Below are positions 1-8,909 of a stretch of DNA of 64,000 nt, piece after piece. Below the pieces are notes generated by a model. The model made no database searches. It had not been told where the DNA came from and saw only the letters and a program-made list of their open reading frames with translations. The translations under genes were made by a program, and so were the position numbers. The first letter of the stretch is position 1, and the number at the start of each line of letters is the position of its first letter. The DNA comes from Cyclobacteriaceae bacterium. Lineage in GTDB: Bacteria; Bacteroidota; Bacteroidia; Cytophagales; Cyclobacteriaceae. The stretch covers positions 1 through 64,000 of the forward strand of contig JAHBUB010000014.1 in the NCBI GenBank assembly GCA_019638285.1, given 5' to 3'.

Positions 1-3000
1 TTGGGTTAGTTGGGTTTTGTGTCTACCGCTTTCTAAAAGAACCGCTCTCTTGGTGGATCTATCATAAAGGTTTGGGGCAAGAAGAAAGCGCACAAATGAT
101 TGGTTCACACTTCCCTGCCATTAAAGATCGGTTGCTCAACGTAATTCAACTTTCGGCCATTAAGCACGAGAGCGCATTGCTGGATGCCGGCATCCTTCAA
201 AAGTCTAGACAATTTGAAAACATAACTTTTGAAAGTGCCATTGATCTAAGCGCCAACAAAAAGTACTTGAAATACTTTTTGTTTCCGTTTGGCATTATGC
301 TCATTCTACTCTTTGTCAATAATGGAATTTTCACACAAAGCACGCAACGTATTGTTCAGTTCAATAGAGAGTTTTCCCCGCAGGCACCTTTCACTTTTGT
401 AGTGCAAAACCAAAGCCTGAATGCTTTTATCAATGAAGACTTTACATTAAATCTTCATCTCGAAGGCCAGGCTCTGCCAAAAGCAGTTTATATCCAGTCG
501 GGTAGTCAGCGGTTTAAAATGGAGATGCTTTCAAACTCCTCTTACACTTACACTTTTGAAAAACTTCAAAACGAAATTCCTTTTCAATTTGAGGCTTCCG
601 GTTTCTACTCCGATGCACACACAATTCATTTGATCAATCGGCCAGAGCTTACTCAATTGAAAGTAACACTTACCTATCCCCGCTATCTTTCAAAACAAAG
701 GGAGGTCTTGTTGAATACAGGGAACCTGGAAATTCCTGAGGGCACAAATGTAAACTGGCAAATAGGAGCCGCCAATACAGTTAAAGCCATAATCGGTTTC
801 AATTCTTCAAATGAAGAAAATCCAATGCAACTATCTGATGATCAACAGTTTAATTACAATAAAAATTTCAATCATTCTGAAGGATATTGGATCGCACTAG
901 AAAATGATCATTCAAAAAATAAAGATCAGATCTCCTATTCAATAAATGTGATCAAAGATCAACCCCCTCAAATAGTCGTAGACCATCTTCGCGATTCTAT
1001 CCTTTATAAAACTATTTTACTCGGAGGCAGCATCTCTGATGATTATGGAATAAGCGCCCTCACATTGAATTATCAAAAAGTGACAAAGGATGCTACCGGA
1101 CCCAATAAAACTATTTCAATCCCAGTTCACAAAAATCAATTAAAGCAAAGCTTCTTTCATCAATGGGTGCTAGACTCACTTCAATTACAACCCGGAGAAC
1201 GCATAAATTATTTTCTAGAAGTCTGGGACAATGACGGAGTGAATGGTCACAAGTCAACCCGATCTTCTTCTTATGTTTTCGCTCTCCCCAGTAAAGAAGA
1301 AATGAAAGCAGACATCAGCAAGTCACAGGAAAACACGAAAGACAAAATTGATGAAAGCTTGAAAAAAGCGAAAGACCTGAAAGAATCTATTGATGAGGCC
1401 CAGCAAAAACTAAGAGGGAAAAAAGTGATGGAGTGGCAAGATCAAAAAATGCTGGAAGATCTTATTAAACAAAAAGAAAGTTTAGACCAGTTGATTGATG
1501 AGCTCAAAAAGCAAAACAATATGCTGAATGAAAAGAAAGAGGGGCTTTCAGAAATGGACCAAAAGATGAGGGAGAAATCTGAACAGCTGCAAAAGTTGAT
1601 GAATGAGCTGCTCGATGAAGAAACCAAAAAGCTTTTTGAGGAGCTTGAAAAATTAATGCGAGAGAATTCTGACATCTCAGAAATTCAAAAACAGTTGAAT
1701 AAGATGGATCGGAAAGAGATCAATCTTGAAAAAGAACTGGAGCGTACCCTCGAATTATTTAAACAGCTTCAGTTTGACTACAAGTTGGATCAGGCCATTC
1801 AGGAAATAAAAACTCAAACTAAAAAGCAGGAAGCGCTGCTGGAAAAAACAAAAGAGGCCGCTGGCGAAAAGACGAGCGACAAAGGAGACAAGTCGAAAGA
1901 GGGGAATCAATCGGATAGTAAGGAGAACAAAGATTCAAAACCAGGAGATAAAACCGAAAATGATAAATCAGCCGATACTAGTAAAGACAACAAAAATTTA
2001 GCTGGAGAACAGGAGGCATTATCGAAAGAATTTGAGCAATTCGAAAAAACACTAAAAGAGCTGAACAAGATTGGGGAGGAGATAAAAAAACAAGCCAACA
2101 CTCCTTCTGAAGAGGAAGTGGAGGATGTAAAGAATTCGCAACAGCAAAGTAAAGAATCACTAGAACAGGGAGAGCCCAAGAAGGCTACAGAAGAGCAAAA
2201 GAAATCGGCTGAGAAGATGAAGCAAATGCAACAGCAACTGGAGGGAATGCAAAACACCATGGAAATGGAGATTAACATGCAAAACCTGGAATCCTTGAGA
2301 CAGGTACTCCATGGGCTGATCAAATTATCATACGATCAGGAATCACTCATGAAGTCTTTTGCTCAAATTCAGCAGACGGATCCTAAGTATGTGCAATTGA
2401 GTCAACAGCAATTAAAGATCAAGGATGACTTTAAAGTACTGGAAGACAGCCTATTAGCTCTCGCAAAACGAGATCCATTCATGGGTTCAATAGTTACTAG
2501 AGAAGTGGGAGATCTAAATGATCACGTAGATAAGGCGGTTGAAAACATTCGCGAAAGAAGAAAGGGGAATGCCGGATCCGAAATGCAGCTATCCATGACC
2601 AGCATTAATAATCTGGCGCTCATGCTCAACGATCATTTTGACATGATGATGGATATGATGGCCAATGCCATGCCTTCGAAGGGAAAGGGGAAAGCAAAGG
2701 GAAAAGAAAGCCTTGGCGAACTTCAACAACAGTTGAATGAACAAATCGAGCAACTGAAAAACAGTGGTAAATCTGGTAGGCAGCTATCCGAAGAATTGGC
2801 AAAAATGGCGGCAGAACAGGAAAGAATCAGAAGGGCCCTTCAGGAAATGCAGGAGAAACTAGAACAACAGGGGGGCAAGGCTCCCGGGGGCGATATTCCT
2901 GGTAAAATGGAGCAAACTGAAATGGATCTTGTCAACAAGCGCCTGACAGAGCAAACCATAAGAAGACAAAGAGATATACTCACCAGACTATTGGAAACAG

Positions 3001-3209
3001 AGAAATCCATGCGAGAGCAAAACATGGATGAGGAACGCAAGGCAGAAACAGCCAAAGACTATCAGAATCAGATTCCTAAAGCATTCGAAGAATATTTAAG
3101 ATTAAAGGAAAAAGAGGTAGAATTGTTGAAAACTGTACCCCCCAAATTGTACCCCTATTACAAAAAAGAGGTGAGTGACTATTTTAAGCGCATCGAAAAC
3201 TTTCAATAA
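1..3209 (+). CDS. DUF4175 family large membrane protein (5' end outside window)
   Basis: The reading frame is open from base 3, so the gene begins before the window; 1068 residues are visible. The TTG at 72 is not the start, because the residues before it (LVGFCVYRFLKEP) continue the protein in the same frame. A hydrophobic segment (YFLFPFGIMLILLFV) lies about 90 residues in. Beta-rich, Ig-like sequence follows, and from about base 1290 to the end the protein is a very long, Lys/Glu/Gln-rich coiled coil with low-complexity stretches. This architecture is that of the DUF4175 proteins of Bacteroidota, whose biochemical role is unknown. A membrane-anchored periplasmic coiled coil is the most that can be said. 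It is the first gene of the run leading to ybeY and mnmG, 45 bp before the next start. Confidence 0.85.
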   Translation, partial: GLVGFCVYRFLKEPLSWWIYHKGLGQEESAQMIGSHFPAIKDRLLNVIQLSAIKHESALLDAGILQKSRQFENITFESAIDLSANKKYLKYFLFPFGIMLILLFVNNGIFTQSTQRIVQFNREFSPQAPFTFVVQNQSLNAFINEDFTLNLHLEGQALPKAVYIQSGSQRFKMEMLSNSSYTYTFEKLQNEIPFQFEASGFYSDAHTIHLINRPELTQLKVTLTYPRYLSKQREVLLNTGNLEIPEGTNVNWQIGAANTVKAIIGFNSSNEENPMQLSDDQQFNYNKNFNHSEGYWIALENDHSKNKDQISYSINVIKDQPPQIVVDHLRDSILYKTILLGGSISDDYGISALTLNYQKVTKDATGPNKTISIPVHKNQLKQSFFHQWVLDSLQLQPGERINYFLEVWDNDGVNGHKSTRSSSYVFALPSKEEMKADISKSQENTKDKIDESLKKAKDLKESIDEAQQKLRGKKVMEWQDQKMLEDLIKQKESLDQLIDELKKQNNMLNEKKEGLSEMDQKMREKSEQLQKLMNELLDEETKKLFEELEKLMRENSDISEIQKQLNKMDRKEINLEKELERTLELFKQLQFDYKLDQAIQEIKTQTKKQEALLEKTKEAAGEKTSDKGDKSKEGNQSDSKENKDSKPGDKTENDKSADTSKDNKNLAGEQEALSKEFEQFEKTLKELNKIGEEIKKQANTPSEEEVEDVKNSQQQSKESLEQGEPKKATEEQKKSAEKMKQMQQQLEGMQNTMEMEINMQNLESLRQVLHGLIKLSYDQESLMKSFAQIQQTDPKYVQLSQQQLKIKDDFKVLEDSLLALAKRDPFMGSIVTREVGDLNDHVDKAVENIRERRKGNAGSEMQLSMTSINNLALMLNDHFDMMMDMMANAMPSKGKGKAKGKESLGELQQQLNEQIEQLKNSGKSGRQLSEELAKMAAEQERIRRALQEMQEKLEQQGGKAPGGDIPGKMEQTEMDLVNKRLTEQTIRRQRDILTRLLETEKSMREQNMDEERKAETAKDYQNQIPKAFEEYLRLKEKEVELLKTVPPKLYPYYKKEVSDYFKRIENFQ

Positions 3210-3254
3210 CCGTATTTATAAGTAAAGGAGCATTTAAACTGGATAATAGCTGAT

Positions 3255-3659
3255 ATGAATAACTTTCGCGTTGAAATCCCCTCCCTTTCCGAAAATATAA
3301 GGATGATTGAAAGCTTTATTGACAACGCAAAAGAAAAATTCCATCTCAATGATGATATCTACGGTAATATTATGATTGCTGTAACAGAAGCTGTCAATAA
3401 CGCAATCAAACATGGCAATAAAGGCGATTCTACCCGAAATGTAGACCTCACCCTTTCTCTGGAAGATGGCTTGATCAAGTTTAGAATCGAGGATGAAGGG
3501 CGCGGCTTTGACTATCAAAACCTACCAGATCCTACAGCTCCAGAAAATGTTGAAAAGCCGGGTGGCAGGGGTATCTTTCTAATGAAACATCTCTCTGATG
3601 AGGTTAATTTCTTAGAGAACGGCAAAGTGGTAGAGCTTAGTTTTTATATCAATAATTAA
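3255..3659 (+). CDS. RsbW-like ATP-binding protein (HATPase_c_2, anti-sigma-factor type)
   Basis: This is a compact 134-residue GHKL ATPase domain with no sensor or dimerisation domain. The N-box is at residues 45-55 (EAVNNAIKHGN), the G1 box at 80-85 (DEGRGF) and the glycine-rich G2 lid at 103-110 (GGRGIFLM). This is the layout of the RsbW/SpoIIAB serine kinases that bind and inhibit sigma factors or phosphorylate STAS antagonists. No sigma factor, STAS protein or PP2C phosphatase is encoded nearby, so its partner is unknown. Its stop codon overlaps the ybeY start (TAATG), so the two are probably translationally coupled. The family is secure; the specific target is not. Confidence 0.88.
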   Translation: MNNFRVEIPSLSENIRMIESFIDNAKEKFHLNDDIYGNIMIAVTEAVNNAIKHGNKGDSTRNVDLTLSLEDGLIKFRIEDEGRGFDYQNLPDPTAPENVEKPGGRGIFLMKHLSDEVNFLENGKVVELSFYINN

Positions 3660-4078
3660 TGGCCGTTCGGTTCTTCTCAGAGGAAATCACTTTTAAAATA
3701 GCTCACCCCAGAAAAACCACTTCCTGGATCAAAGAAGTCATTAAAAAGGAGAAGGGTCAACTCGATGAGCTGAACTACATCTTTTGTTCGGACAAATACT
3801 TACTCTCCATTAATCAGCAATACCTCAAACATAATACCCTAACGGATATCATCACCTTTAGCAACGCTAAAAAGGGTCAACCTATTTCTGGAGATATCTA
3901 TATCAGCATTGAAAGGGTGAAGGAAAATGCTAAACAGTTCAAAACTTCCTTTGACGAAGAGCTTCATCGGGTAATTATTCATGGGATACTCCACTTGTTA
4001 GGCTACAAGGACAAAAAACCTGACGATAAGGCCCTTATGCGTAAAAAAGAAGAAGCTTACCTATCTTTGCGTAAATAA
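3659..4078 (+). CDS. ybeY: Endoribonuclease YbeY, rRNA maturation factor
   Basis: YbeY is a single-domain metallo-RNase needed for 16S rRNA 3'-end maturation and ribosome quality control. The 139-residue length is normal for the Bacteroidota form. The metal site is the HGILHLLGYKD motif: His108 and His112 are present, but the third ligand position (118) is Asp rather than the His of the textbook H-x3-H-x5-H motif. I recall the same change from other Bacteroidota homologues, so I do not read it as inactivation. The gene overlaps the preceding ATPase gene by one base. Its 3' end carries a possible promoter element for mnmG. Confidence 0.93.
   Translation: MAVRFFSEEITFKIAHPRKTTSWIKEVIKKEKGQLDELNYIFCSDKYLLSINQQYLKHNTLTDIITFSNAKKGQPISGDIYISIERVKENAKQFKTSFDEELHRVIIHGILHLLGYKDKKPDDKALMRKKEEAYLSLRK
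4062..4069 (+). promoter_or_regulatory. Possible Bacteroidota -7 element before mnmG
   Basis: TATCTTTG matches the TAnnTTTG -7 consensus of the Bacteroidota primary sigma factor. It lies inside the last codons of ybeY, about 100 bp before the mnmG start. No clear TTG/TTTG -33 element stands at the expected distance, so this could be a chance match. If real, the transcript would begin just before the two parS-like sites. Confidence 0.3.
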
Positions 4079-4082
4079 TAAT

Positions 4083-4098
4083 TGTTTCACGTGGAACA
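4083..4098 (+). promoter_or_regulatory. parS-like centromere site 1
   Basis: TGTTTCACGTGGAACA differs at one position from the perfect palindrome TGTTTCACGTGAAACA, which is the ParB/Spo0J binding site conserved across bacterial phyla. It lies in the ybeY-mnmG gap, about 4.6 kb from the proposed replication origin, where parS sites are usually found. parA and parB themselves are not in the window. Confidence 0.72.
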
Positions 4099-4138
4099 TA
4101 ATAAAATCATCTGGCCTCAGCTGGCAGAATTCTAGTTA

Positions 4139-4154
4139 GGTTCCACGTGAAACA
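4139..4154 (-). promoter_or_regulatory. parS-like centromere site 2 (opposite orientation)
   Basis: GGTTCCACGTGAAACA is, on the other strand, TGTTTCACGTGGAACC. It therefore repeats the first 15 bases of the parS-like site at 4083 in inverted orientation. It ends 12 bp before the mnmG ATG. The 15-bp complementarity over a 41-base spacer could also form a hairpin in an mnmG leader RNA, but the match to the ParB consensus in both copies favours a centromere role. Confidence 0.7.
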
Positions 4155-4166
4155 TTAAATAATAGT

Positions 4167-6029
4167 ATGTTTCAAGAATACGATGTAATTGTGGTAGGGG
4201 GAGGACATGCAGGATGCGAGGCTGCAGCGGCCGCAGCCAATATGGGCTCCAAAGTGCTATTGGTCACTATGAACATGACCACTATTGGTCAGATGTCCTG
4301 TAATCCTGCAATGGGCGGGGTCGCTAAGGGACAAATAGTGAGAGAAATAGATGCTTTGGGTGGTTACTCCGGAATTGTTTCTGATCGATCTATGATACAA
4401 TTCCGTATGCTCAACAGATCAAAAGGGCCCGCTATGTGGAGTCCCAGGACGCAAAACGATAGAATGAGGTTTGCAGAAGAGTGGAGGAGTGTATTAGAGA
4501 AAATACCAAATGTAGATTTCTGGCAAGAAATGGTCTCTGGTTTACTCATCAAAGATAAAAAGGTAATAGGGGTGAAAACTTCACTAGGGCTTGAGATAAA
4601 ATCAAAAGCGGTGGTACTTACCAATGGCACCTTCCTCAATGGATTAATTCATATTGGGGAAAAAAACTTTGGTGGCGGACGTACAGGAGAAAAAGCAGCA
4701 ACAGGGTTAACTGAGCAACTCGTGCAGCTCGGGTTTGAATCAGGTAGGATGAAAACAGGTACACCGCCTAGAGTAGATGGTCGTTCATTAGACTATACTA
4801 AAATGGAGGAACAGCCAGGAGATGAGCGACCCGGTAAGTTTTCATTTTCCAACACCCTGCCACTGACTAAACAAATGAGCTGTTGGATGACCTATACGAA
4901 TGAACAGGTGCATCAGGAACTAGCCAAGGGATTTGATAAATCCCCCATGTTTCAGGGAAGAATTCAGGGAATAGGTCCACGTTATTGCCCATCCATTGAA
5001 GACAAGATCAATCGATTTGCAGACAAAGATCGTCATCAGATATTTGTAGAACCTGAAGGATGGAATACGGTGGAAATATATGTGAATGGATTTTCGACTT
5101 CACTTCCTGAAGATATTCAGTATCAGGCACTTATAAAAATTCCTGGTTTCGAAAGGGCCAAAATGTTCCGTCCAGGATACGCAATAGAATACGACTATTT
5201 TCCCCCTACCCAGTTAAAATGGTCGCTGGAGACACAACTAATTGATAATCTGTTCTTTGCAGGTCAAATTAATGGTACAACTGGTTATGAGGAAGCCGCC
5301 TGCCAAGGACTAATGGCAGGGATCAACGCACATCATAAAATCAACGAAAAAGAGGCGCTGGTACTTAAACGATCAGAAGCTTATATCGGAGTATTAATAG
5401 ATGATCTGGTGGGCAAAGGTACCCTCGAGCCCTATCGCATGTTTACATCAAGGGCTGAGTATAGAATTCTACTTCGACAAGACAATGCAGACTTGCGTCT
5501 CACTGAAATAGGACACAAGATAGGGTTAGCGGACGATCAACGTTTACAAAGGGTATTAGAGAAAAAAGAAAAAGTAACCGAGCTTATTCAAGAGCTTGAA
5601 ATGCTAAAGCTAGATCCCGGTTCCGTTAATGAAAACCTGACAGAATTAAAATCAGCTATAATAAGAGAAAGAGTACCAGTTGTCAACTTTTTAAAGCGCC
5701 CAGAAATTGGAATACAAGAATTAAAAAAGGTGCATGCCACAATCAACGATTATGTGTCAACCTTTACACCCGAAATTCAGGAGCAGGTAGAAATTCAGGT
5801 GAAGTACATCACCTACATTGACAGAGAAGAAAAACTTGCATTAAAAATAGAAGGCCTCGAGGATTACAAAATAAAATCAGATTTTGATTTTGATCGCGTA
5901 AAGGCACTCTCTAACGAGGCCAGAGAAAAGTTAAAAAAAATTAAGCCGGAAACTTTAGGCCAGGCATCTAGGATAAGTGGGGTCTCTCCTTCAGATATTT
6001 CTGTCTTAACCATATATCTGGGCAAGTAA
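4167..6029 (+). CDS. mnmG: tRNA uridine-5-carboxymethylaminomethyl modification enzyme MnmG (GidA)
   Basis: MnmG, with MnmE, installs the carboxymethylaminomethyl group at U34 of certain tRNAs, using FAD, NADH and methylene-tetrahydrofolate. The 620-residue length is typical. The FAD-binding [10 protein letters not shown] motif is at residues 11-20, the conserved SCNPAMGG motif follows near residue 44, and [10 protein letters not shown] and the C-terminal GYEEAACQG region are intact. MnmE is not in the window. gidA genes are classical neighbours of chromosome origins, which fits the parS-like pair directly upstream and the DnaA-box region 2.6 kb downstream. The gap to the next gene is 3 bp, suggesting co-transcription. 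Confidence 0.97.
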   Translation: MFQEYDVIVVGGGHAGCEAAAAAANMGSKVLLVTMNMTTIGQMSCNPAMGGVAKGQIVREIDALGGYSGIVSDRSMIQFRMLNRSKGPAMWSPRTQNDRMRFAEEWRSVLEKIPNVDFWQEMVSGLLIKDKKVIGVKTSLGLEIKSKAVVLTNGTFLNGLIHIGEKNFGGGRTGEKAATGLTEQLVQLGFESGRMKTGTPPRVDGRSLDYTKMEEQPGDERPGKFSFSNTLPLTKQMSCWMTYTNEQVHQELAKGFDKSPMFQGRIQGIGPRYCPSIEDKINRFADKDRHQIFVEPEGWNTVEIYVNGFSTSLPEDIQYQALIKIPGFERAKMFRPGYAIEYDYFPPTQLKWSLETQLIDNLFFAGQINGTTGYEEAACQGLMAGINAHHKINEKEALVLKRSEAYIGVLIDDLVGKGTLEPYRMFTSRAEYRILLRQDNADLRLTEIGHKIGLADDQRLQRVLEKKEKVTELIQELEMLKLDPGSVNENLTELKSAIIRERVPVVNFLKRPEIGIQELKKVHATINDYVSTFTPEIQEQVEIQVKYITYIDREEKLALKIEGLEDYKIKSDFDFDRVKALSNEAREKLKKIKPETLGQASRISGVSPSDISVLTIYLGK

Positions 6030-6032
6030 TCC

Positions 6033-6935
6033 ATGCAAACAGAGTTAGTAAAAGTTTGCCCGGTATGTAATGGCACTTCTTTCAAAAACGAAATCCAATG
6101 TGAGGATTACACTTATCGCCACCAGCAATTTACCATTCAGCAATGCATGACCTGTCAACTCTTGTTGACAAACCCACGGCCTGACCAGAACACTATTGGT
6201 GATTACTATAAATCGGAAGAATACATTTCACACACTGGGAAAACAAACACTTTATTCGACTGGATCTATCTCAAGGCAAGAAGATATACCGTGCAGTGGA
6301 AATATAATTTAATCAACTCTAGAAAGGAAAAAGGAGCAATCCTTGATTATGGTTGTGGCACAGGAGCGTTCATCCATCACATGGCTAAAAAAAATTGGGA
6401 AGCAGTCGGTATAGAACCATCTGATACCGCCAGAACTAGGGCAGAACAACTACCAGCCAAAAAAACCTTGTTGTTATACAAAAAATTAGGAGACATCCCT
6501 GAGAAAAAATTTGACGTCATCACGCTTTGGCATGTATTAGAACACGTTCCAAATCCTGACCAACTTATTGGCTCGCTGAAACAAAAGCTCAATAAGAATG
6601 GATTAATTTTTGTAGCTGTCCCCAACCATAAATCGCATGATGCGCAACACTACAGGAACCACTGGGCTGCCTACGATGTTCCCCGTCACTTTTGGCATTT
6701 TTCGCAATCAAATATTAGAAAATTATTTGATCACAATAAACTCAACCTTAAGGAAGTATTACCCATGGAGCTGGATGCATATTATGTTTCATTACTTAGT
6801 GAAAAGTATAAGAATAAGGGAACCCATAATTTGGTCACTCCCATCAAAGCACTACTGACAGGGTATAGATCAAATGCAAAAGCTAAAAAAACATCTAATT
6901 ATTCCAGCCTTATATATATTGCGGGTCATGCGTAA
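6033..6935 (+). CDS. Class I SAM-dependent methyltransferase with N-terminal zinc ribbon
   Basis: The 300-residue protein begins with a probable zinc-binding ribbon (CPVCNG at 9-14 and CMTC near 41). A Rossmann methyltransferase fold follows, with motif I ILDYGCGTGAF around residue 107 and a downstream acidic residue in GIEPS. The WHVLEHVPNPD segment and the PRHFWHFS motif are typical of methyltransferases in surface-polysaccharide or lipid modification. The substrate cannot be read from the sequence. It starts 3 bp after mnmG and overlaps the next gene by 8 bp. Confidence 0.85.
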   Translation: MQTELVKVCPVCNGTSFKNEIQCEDYTYRHQQFTIQQCMTCQLLLTNPRPDQNTIGDYYKSEEYISHTGKTNTLFDWIYLKARRYTVQWKYNLINSRKEKGAILDYGCGTGAFIHHMAKKNWEAVGIEPSDTARTRAEQLPAKKTLLLYKKLGDIPEKKFDVITLWHVLEHVPNPDQLIGSLKQKLNKNGLIFVAVPNHKSHDAQHYRNHWAAYDVPRHFWHFSQSNIRKLFDHNKLNLKEVLPMELDAYYVSLLSEKYKNKGTHNLVTPIKALLTGYRSNAKAKKTSNYSSLIYIAGHA

Positions 6936-8646
6936 ATGGTGCCTATCATTATCTGGTTGCTTTCTCAGCTTTTTACTATGGAATTGCGCCAATCAAACTA
7001 CCCCCATGGGAGGCCCTAAGGATGAAACGCCACCCAGGCTTTTAAAATCTTCACCATCACATAAGCAGAAAAATTTTAAGGGAAAAGATATCGAGCTTGT
7101 CTTCGATGAAGCTGTAAATCTCAATAATCCAAAAGATGAGATATTGATCTCACCTGCTTCAAAACAAGAAATAACTTTCAAAGTCAAAAGAAACACAATA
7201 ACACTATCACCAAAAGAAGGATGGAAAGAAAACACCACCTACTCCATCTCTTTCAGAGAAGGTATACGTGATATTACAGAAAACAATGCACCCCAGAATC
7301 TAAAGCTTGCATTTAGCACCGGCCCAATGATTGATTCAATGTTGGTAAAGGGAAGAGTCAAAATGGCATTGAACACAAAAATTCCTGAAAAAATAACGGT
7401 AGCACTTTACGAATCAGATACCTTCAACATATTTGAACACACCCCCAGCTACTTCACCCTGATCGACAAGAAAGCAACTTATAGTTTAGAAAATATTAAA
7501 AGTGGAAAATATTATATCTACGCTTTTCAGGATAACAACAAAAACTTGAAAGTAGAGAGCCGAACTGAAAAATTCGCCTTTCTAGCAAATCCAATCGATC
7601 TCACAAGTCCTATTGATTCCCTGATATTGCCTCTCATTAGTTTGGATATGAGACCGCTCTCAATGAATAGCATTAGAAATACCGCAATGCTAACCAAGCT
7701 TAAATTCAACAAAAGCATCATTGATTATAAAATCAAAACAGAGGGTAATCTTAACCTAATCAATTCATTTGGAGATGATCAAACTGAGATCGCTATCTAT
7801 AATCCAGAACAAATTAAAGATAGTTTAAAAGTCTCTATCCACTCCCTTGATAGCATTGGGTCAAGCATAGACTCCGTTTTCTATATAAAACAGATAAAAG
7901 ATAATTCAATACCGACAACTTTTTCGGTTACTTCCAATTCTATTGAGTACAACTTAAAAACCAATCAGGTGATTCAAGAGTTTAAATTCACAAAGCCATT
8001 GAAGCACATCAATTTTGACAGTGTATTCATTAAACTAGACTCGCTTAATAAAATACCCATTACAGAAAAAGATATCTATTACGACCCGATCTACAAAAAG
8101 TTAAACATTAAAAAGTCCATACATTTTGATTCACTTTTCAAAAAACCAGTAACAATCGATCTTTCGAGCAACAAAATTGACGGCAGCAAAGAAGTCAAAA
8201 GTAACATACCTATTAGAAAGACAGCGCCATCCGCGCAGACGCAACCAGAATTAATTCTTGCTAAAGGCACGTTCATAAGCCAAGAATCCGATACGCTAAA
8301 ACCATTAAAGTTTCCAATAACAGAAACAAATAAAGCATCTACAGGTACACTTCTTGTAGAAGTCACAACCGATCAACCCAATTACATTATCCAATTAATT
8401 ACCACAGAAGGTAAAGTTATAGAACAGGTGGCCAACGTAAAAAAGTACGCATTTGAATACTTGTCTCCACGCAATTATAAAATAATGGTAATCATCGATA
8501 AAAACAATAATGGAAAATGGGACCCAGGAAATTACTTTAATCGGGTAGAACCCGAGCCCACATGGTTCTATAAAACACAAGACAAGAAGTACGATTTTCC
8601 AATAAGGGCGAATTGGGAGCTAGGACCAATAATGTTGATATTCTAA
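6928..8646 (+). CDS. Ig-like domain lipoprotein of the PMGGPKDE family
   Basis: I chose the ATG at 6928, 8 bp inside the methyltransferase gene, because it gives a clean lipoprotein signal: MRK, a hydrophobic core, then a cysteine at LLWNC. The in-frame ATG at 6874 would add 18 residues and bury the signal. The mature N-terminus reads TTPMGGPKDETPP, a signature of a widespread Bacteroidota lipoprotein family. A bacterial Ig-like (Big_5-type) domain follows (residues about 35-130), then beta-rich repeats and a C-terminal DKNNNGKWDPGNY segment resembling a calcium-binding Asx turn. It is probably anchored at the outer membrane; function unknown. The encoded region is clearly C-richer than G on this strand, unlike the gene after the next gap. 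Confidence 0.82.
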   Translation: MRKWCLSLSGCFLSFLLWNCANQTTPMGGPKDETPPRLLKSSPSHKQKNFKGKDIELVFDEAVNLNNPKDEILISPASKQEITFKVKRNTITLSPKEGWKENTTYSISFREGIRDITENNAPQNLKLAFSTGPMIDSMLVKGRVKMALNTKIPEKITVALYESDTFNIFEHTPSYFTLIDKKATYSLENIKSGKYYIYAFQDNNKNLKVESRTEKFAFLANPIDLTSPIDSLILPLISLDMRPLSMNSIRNTAMLTKLKFNKSIIDYKIKTEGNLNLINSFGDDQTEIAIYNPEQIKDSLKVSIHSLDSIGSSIDSVFYIKQIKDNSIPTTFSVTSNSIEYNLKTNQVIQEFKFTKPLKHINFDSVFIKLDSLNKIPITEKDIYYDPIYKKLNIKKSIHFDSLFKKPVTIDLSSNKIDGSKEVKSNIPIRKTAPSAQTQPELILAKGTFISQESDTLKPLKFPITETNKASTGTLLVEVTTDQPNYIIQLITTEGKVIEQVANVKKYAFEYLSPRNYKIMVIIDKNNNGKWDPGNYFNRVEPEPTWFYKTQDKKYDFPIRANWELGPIMLIF

Positions 8647-8909
8647 AAATATTGTGGAAATCTCACTAGAAAGTAAGTTAAGTAGCCAGAAATAAATAAA
8701 TCCTTTTAAAATTGATTTTTCTCGTTGATAACTCTGATCAAACTATATTTATACACACTGCGTTAATTTGTGAATAACCAGAATTAACAATAAATAAAAC
8801 TGTGGATATAAAACCAAAAACAAATAGAAAAGAGTAATCAACAACTATTCCATACACCACATATCCACAAATTAAACACCGACAAACTTCTTCAAATAGT
8901 TATCCACAA
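8647..8909. other. Candidate chromosomal replication origin (oriC)
   Basis: This 263-bp gap is strongly AT-rich. A perfect DnaA box TTATCCACA is at 8900-8908. Single-mismatch boxes are at 8861-8869 (ATATCCACA, + strand), 8801-8809 (the same box on the - strand) and 8769-8777 (TTATTCACA on the - strand). A two-mismatch copy is at 8653-8661 on the - strand. The long A/T runs between 8685 and 8800 could serve as the unwinding element. In sampled 60-base lines, C exceeds G on the + strand before the gap (66 to 34 in four lines between 7201 and 8280) and G exceeds C after it (81 to 49 in five lines between 9841 and 11580), although the genes on both sides point the same way. The parS-like sites are 4.6 kb away. 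dnaA is not in the window. Confidence 0.72.

Noticed and set aside
72-74. TTG as start codon of the DUF4175 gene
   Set aside because: The frame is open to the very start of the window and the upstream residues continue the protein, so the true start lies outside the window.
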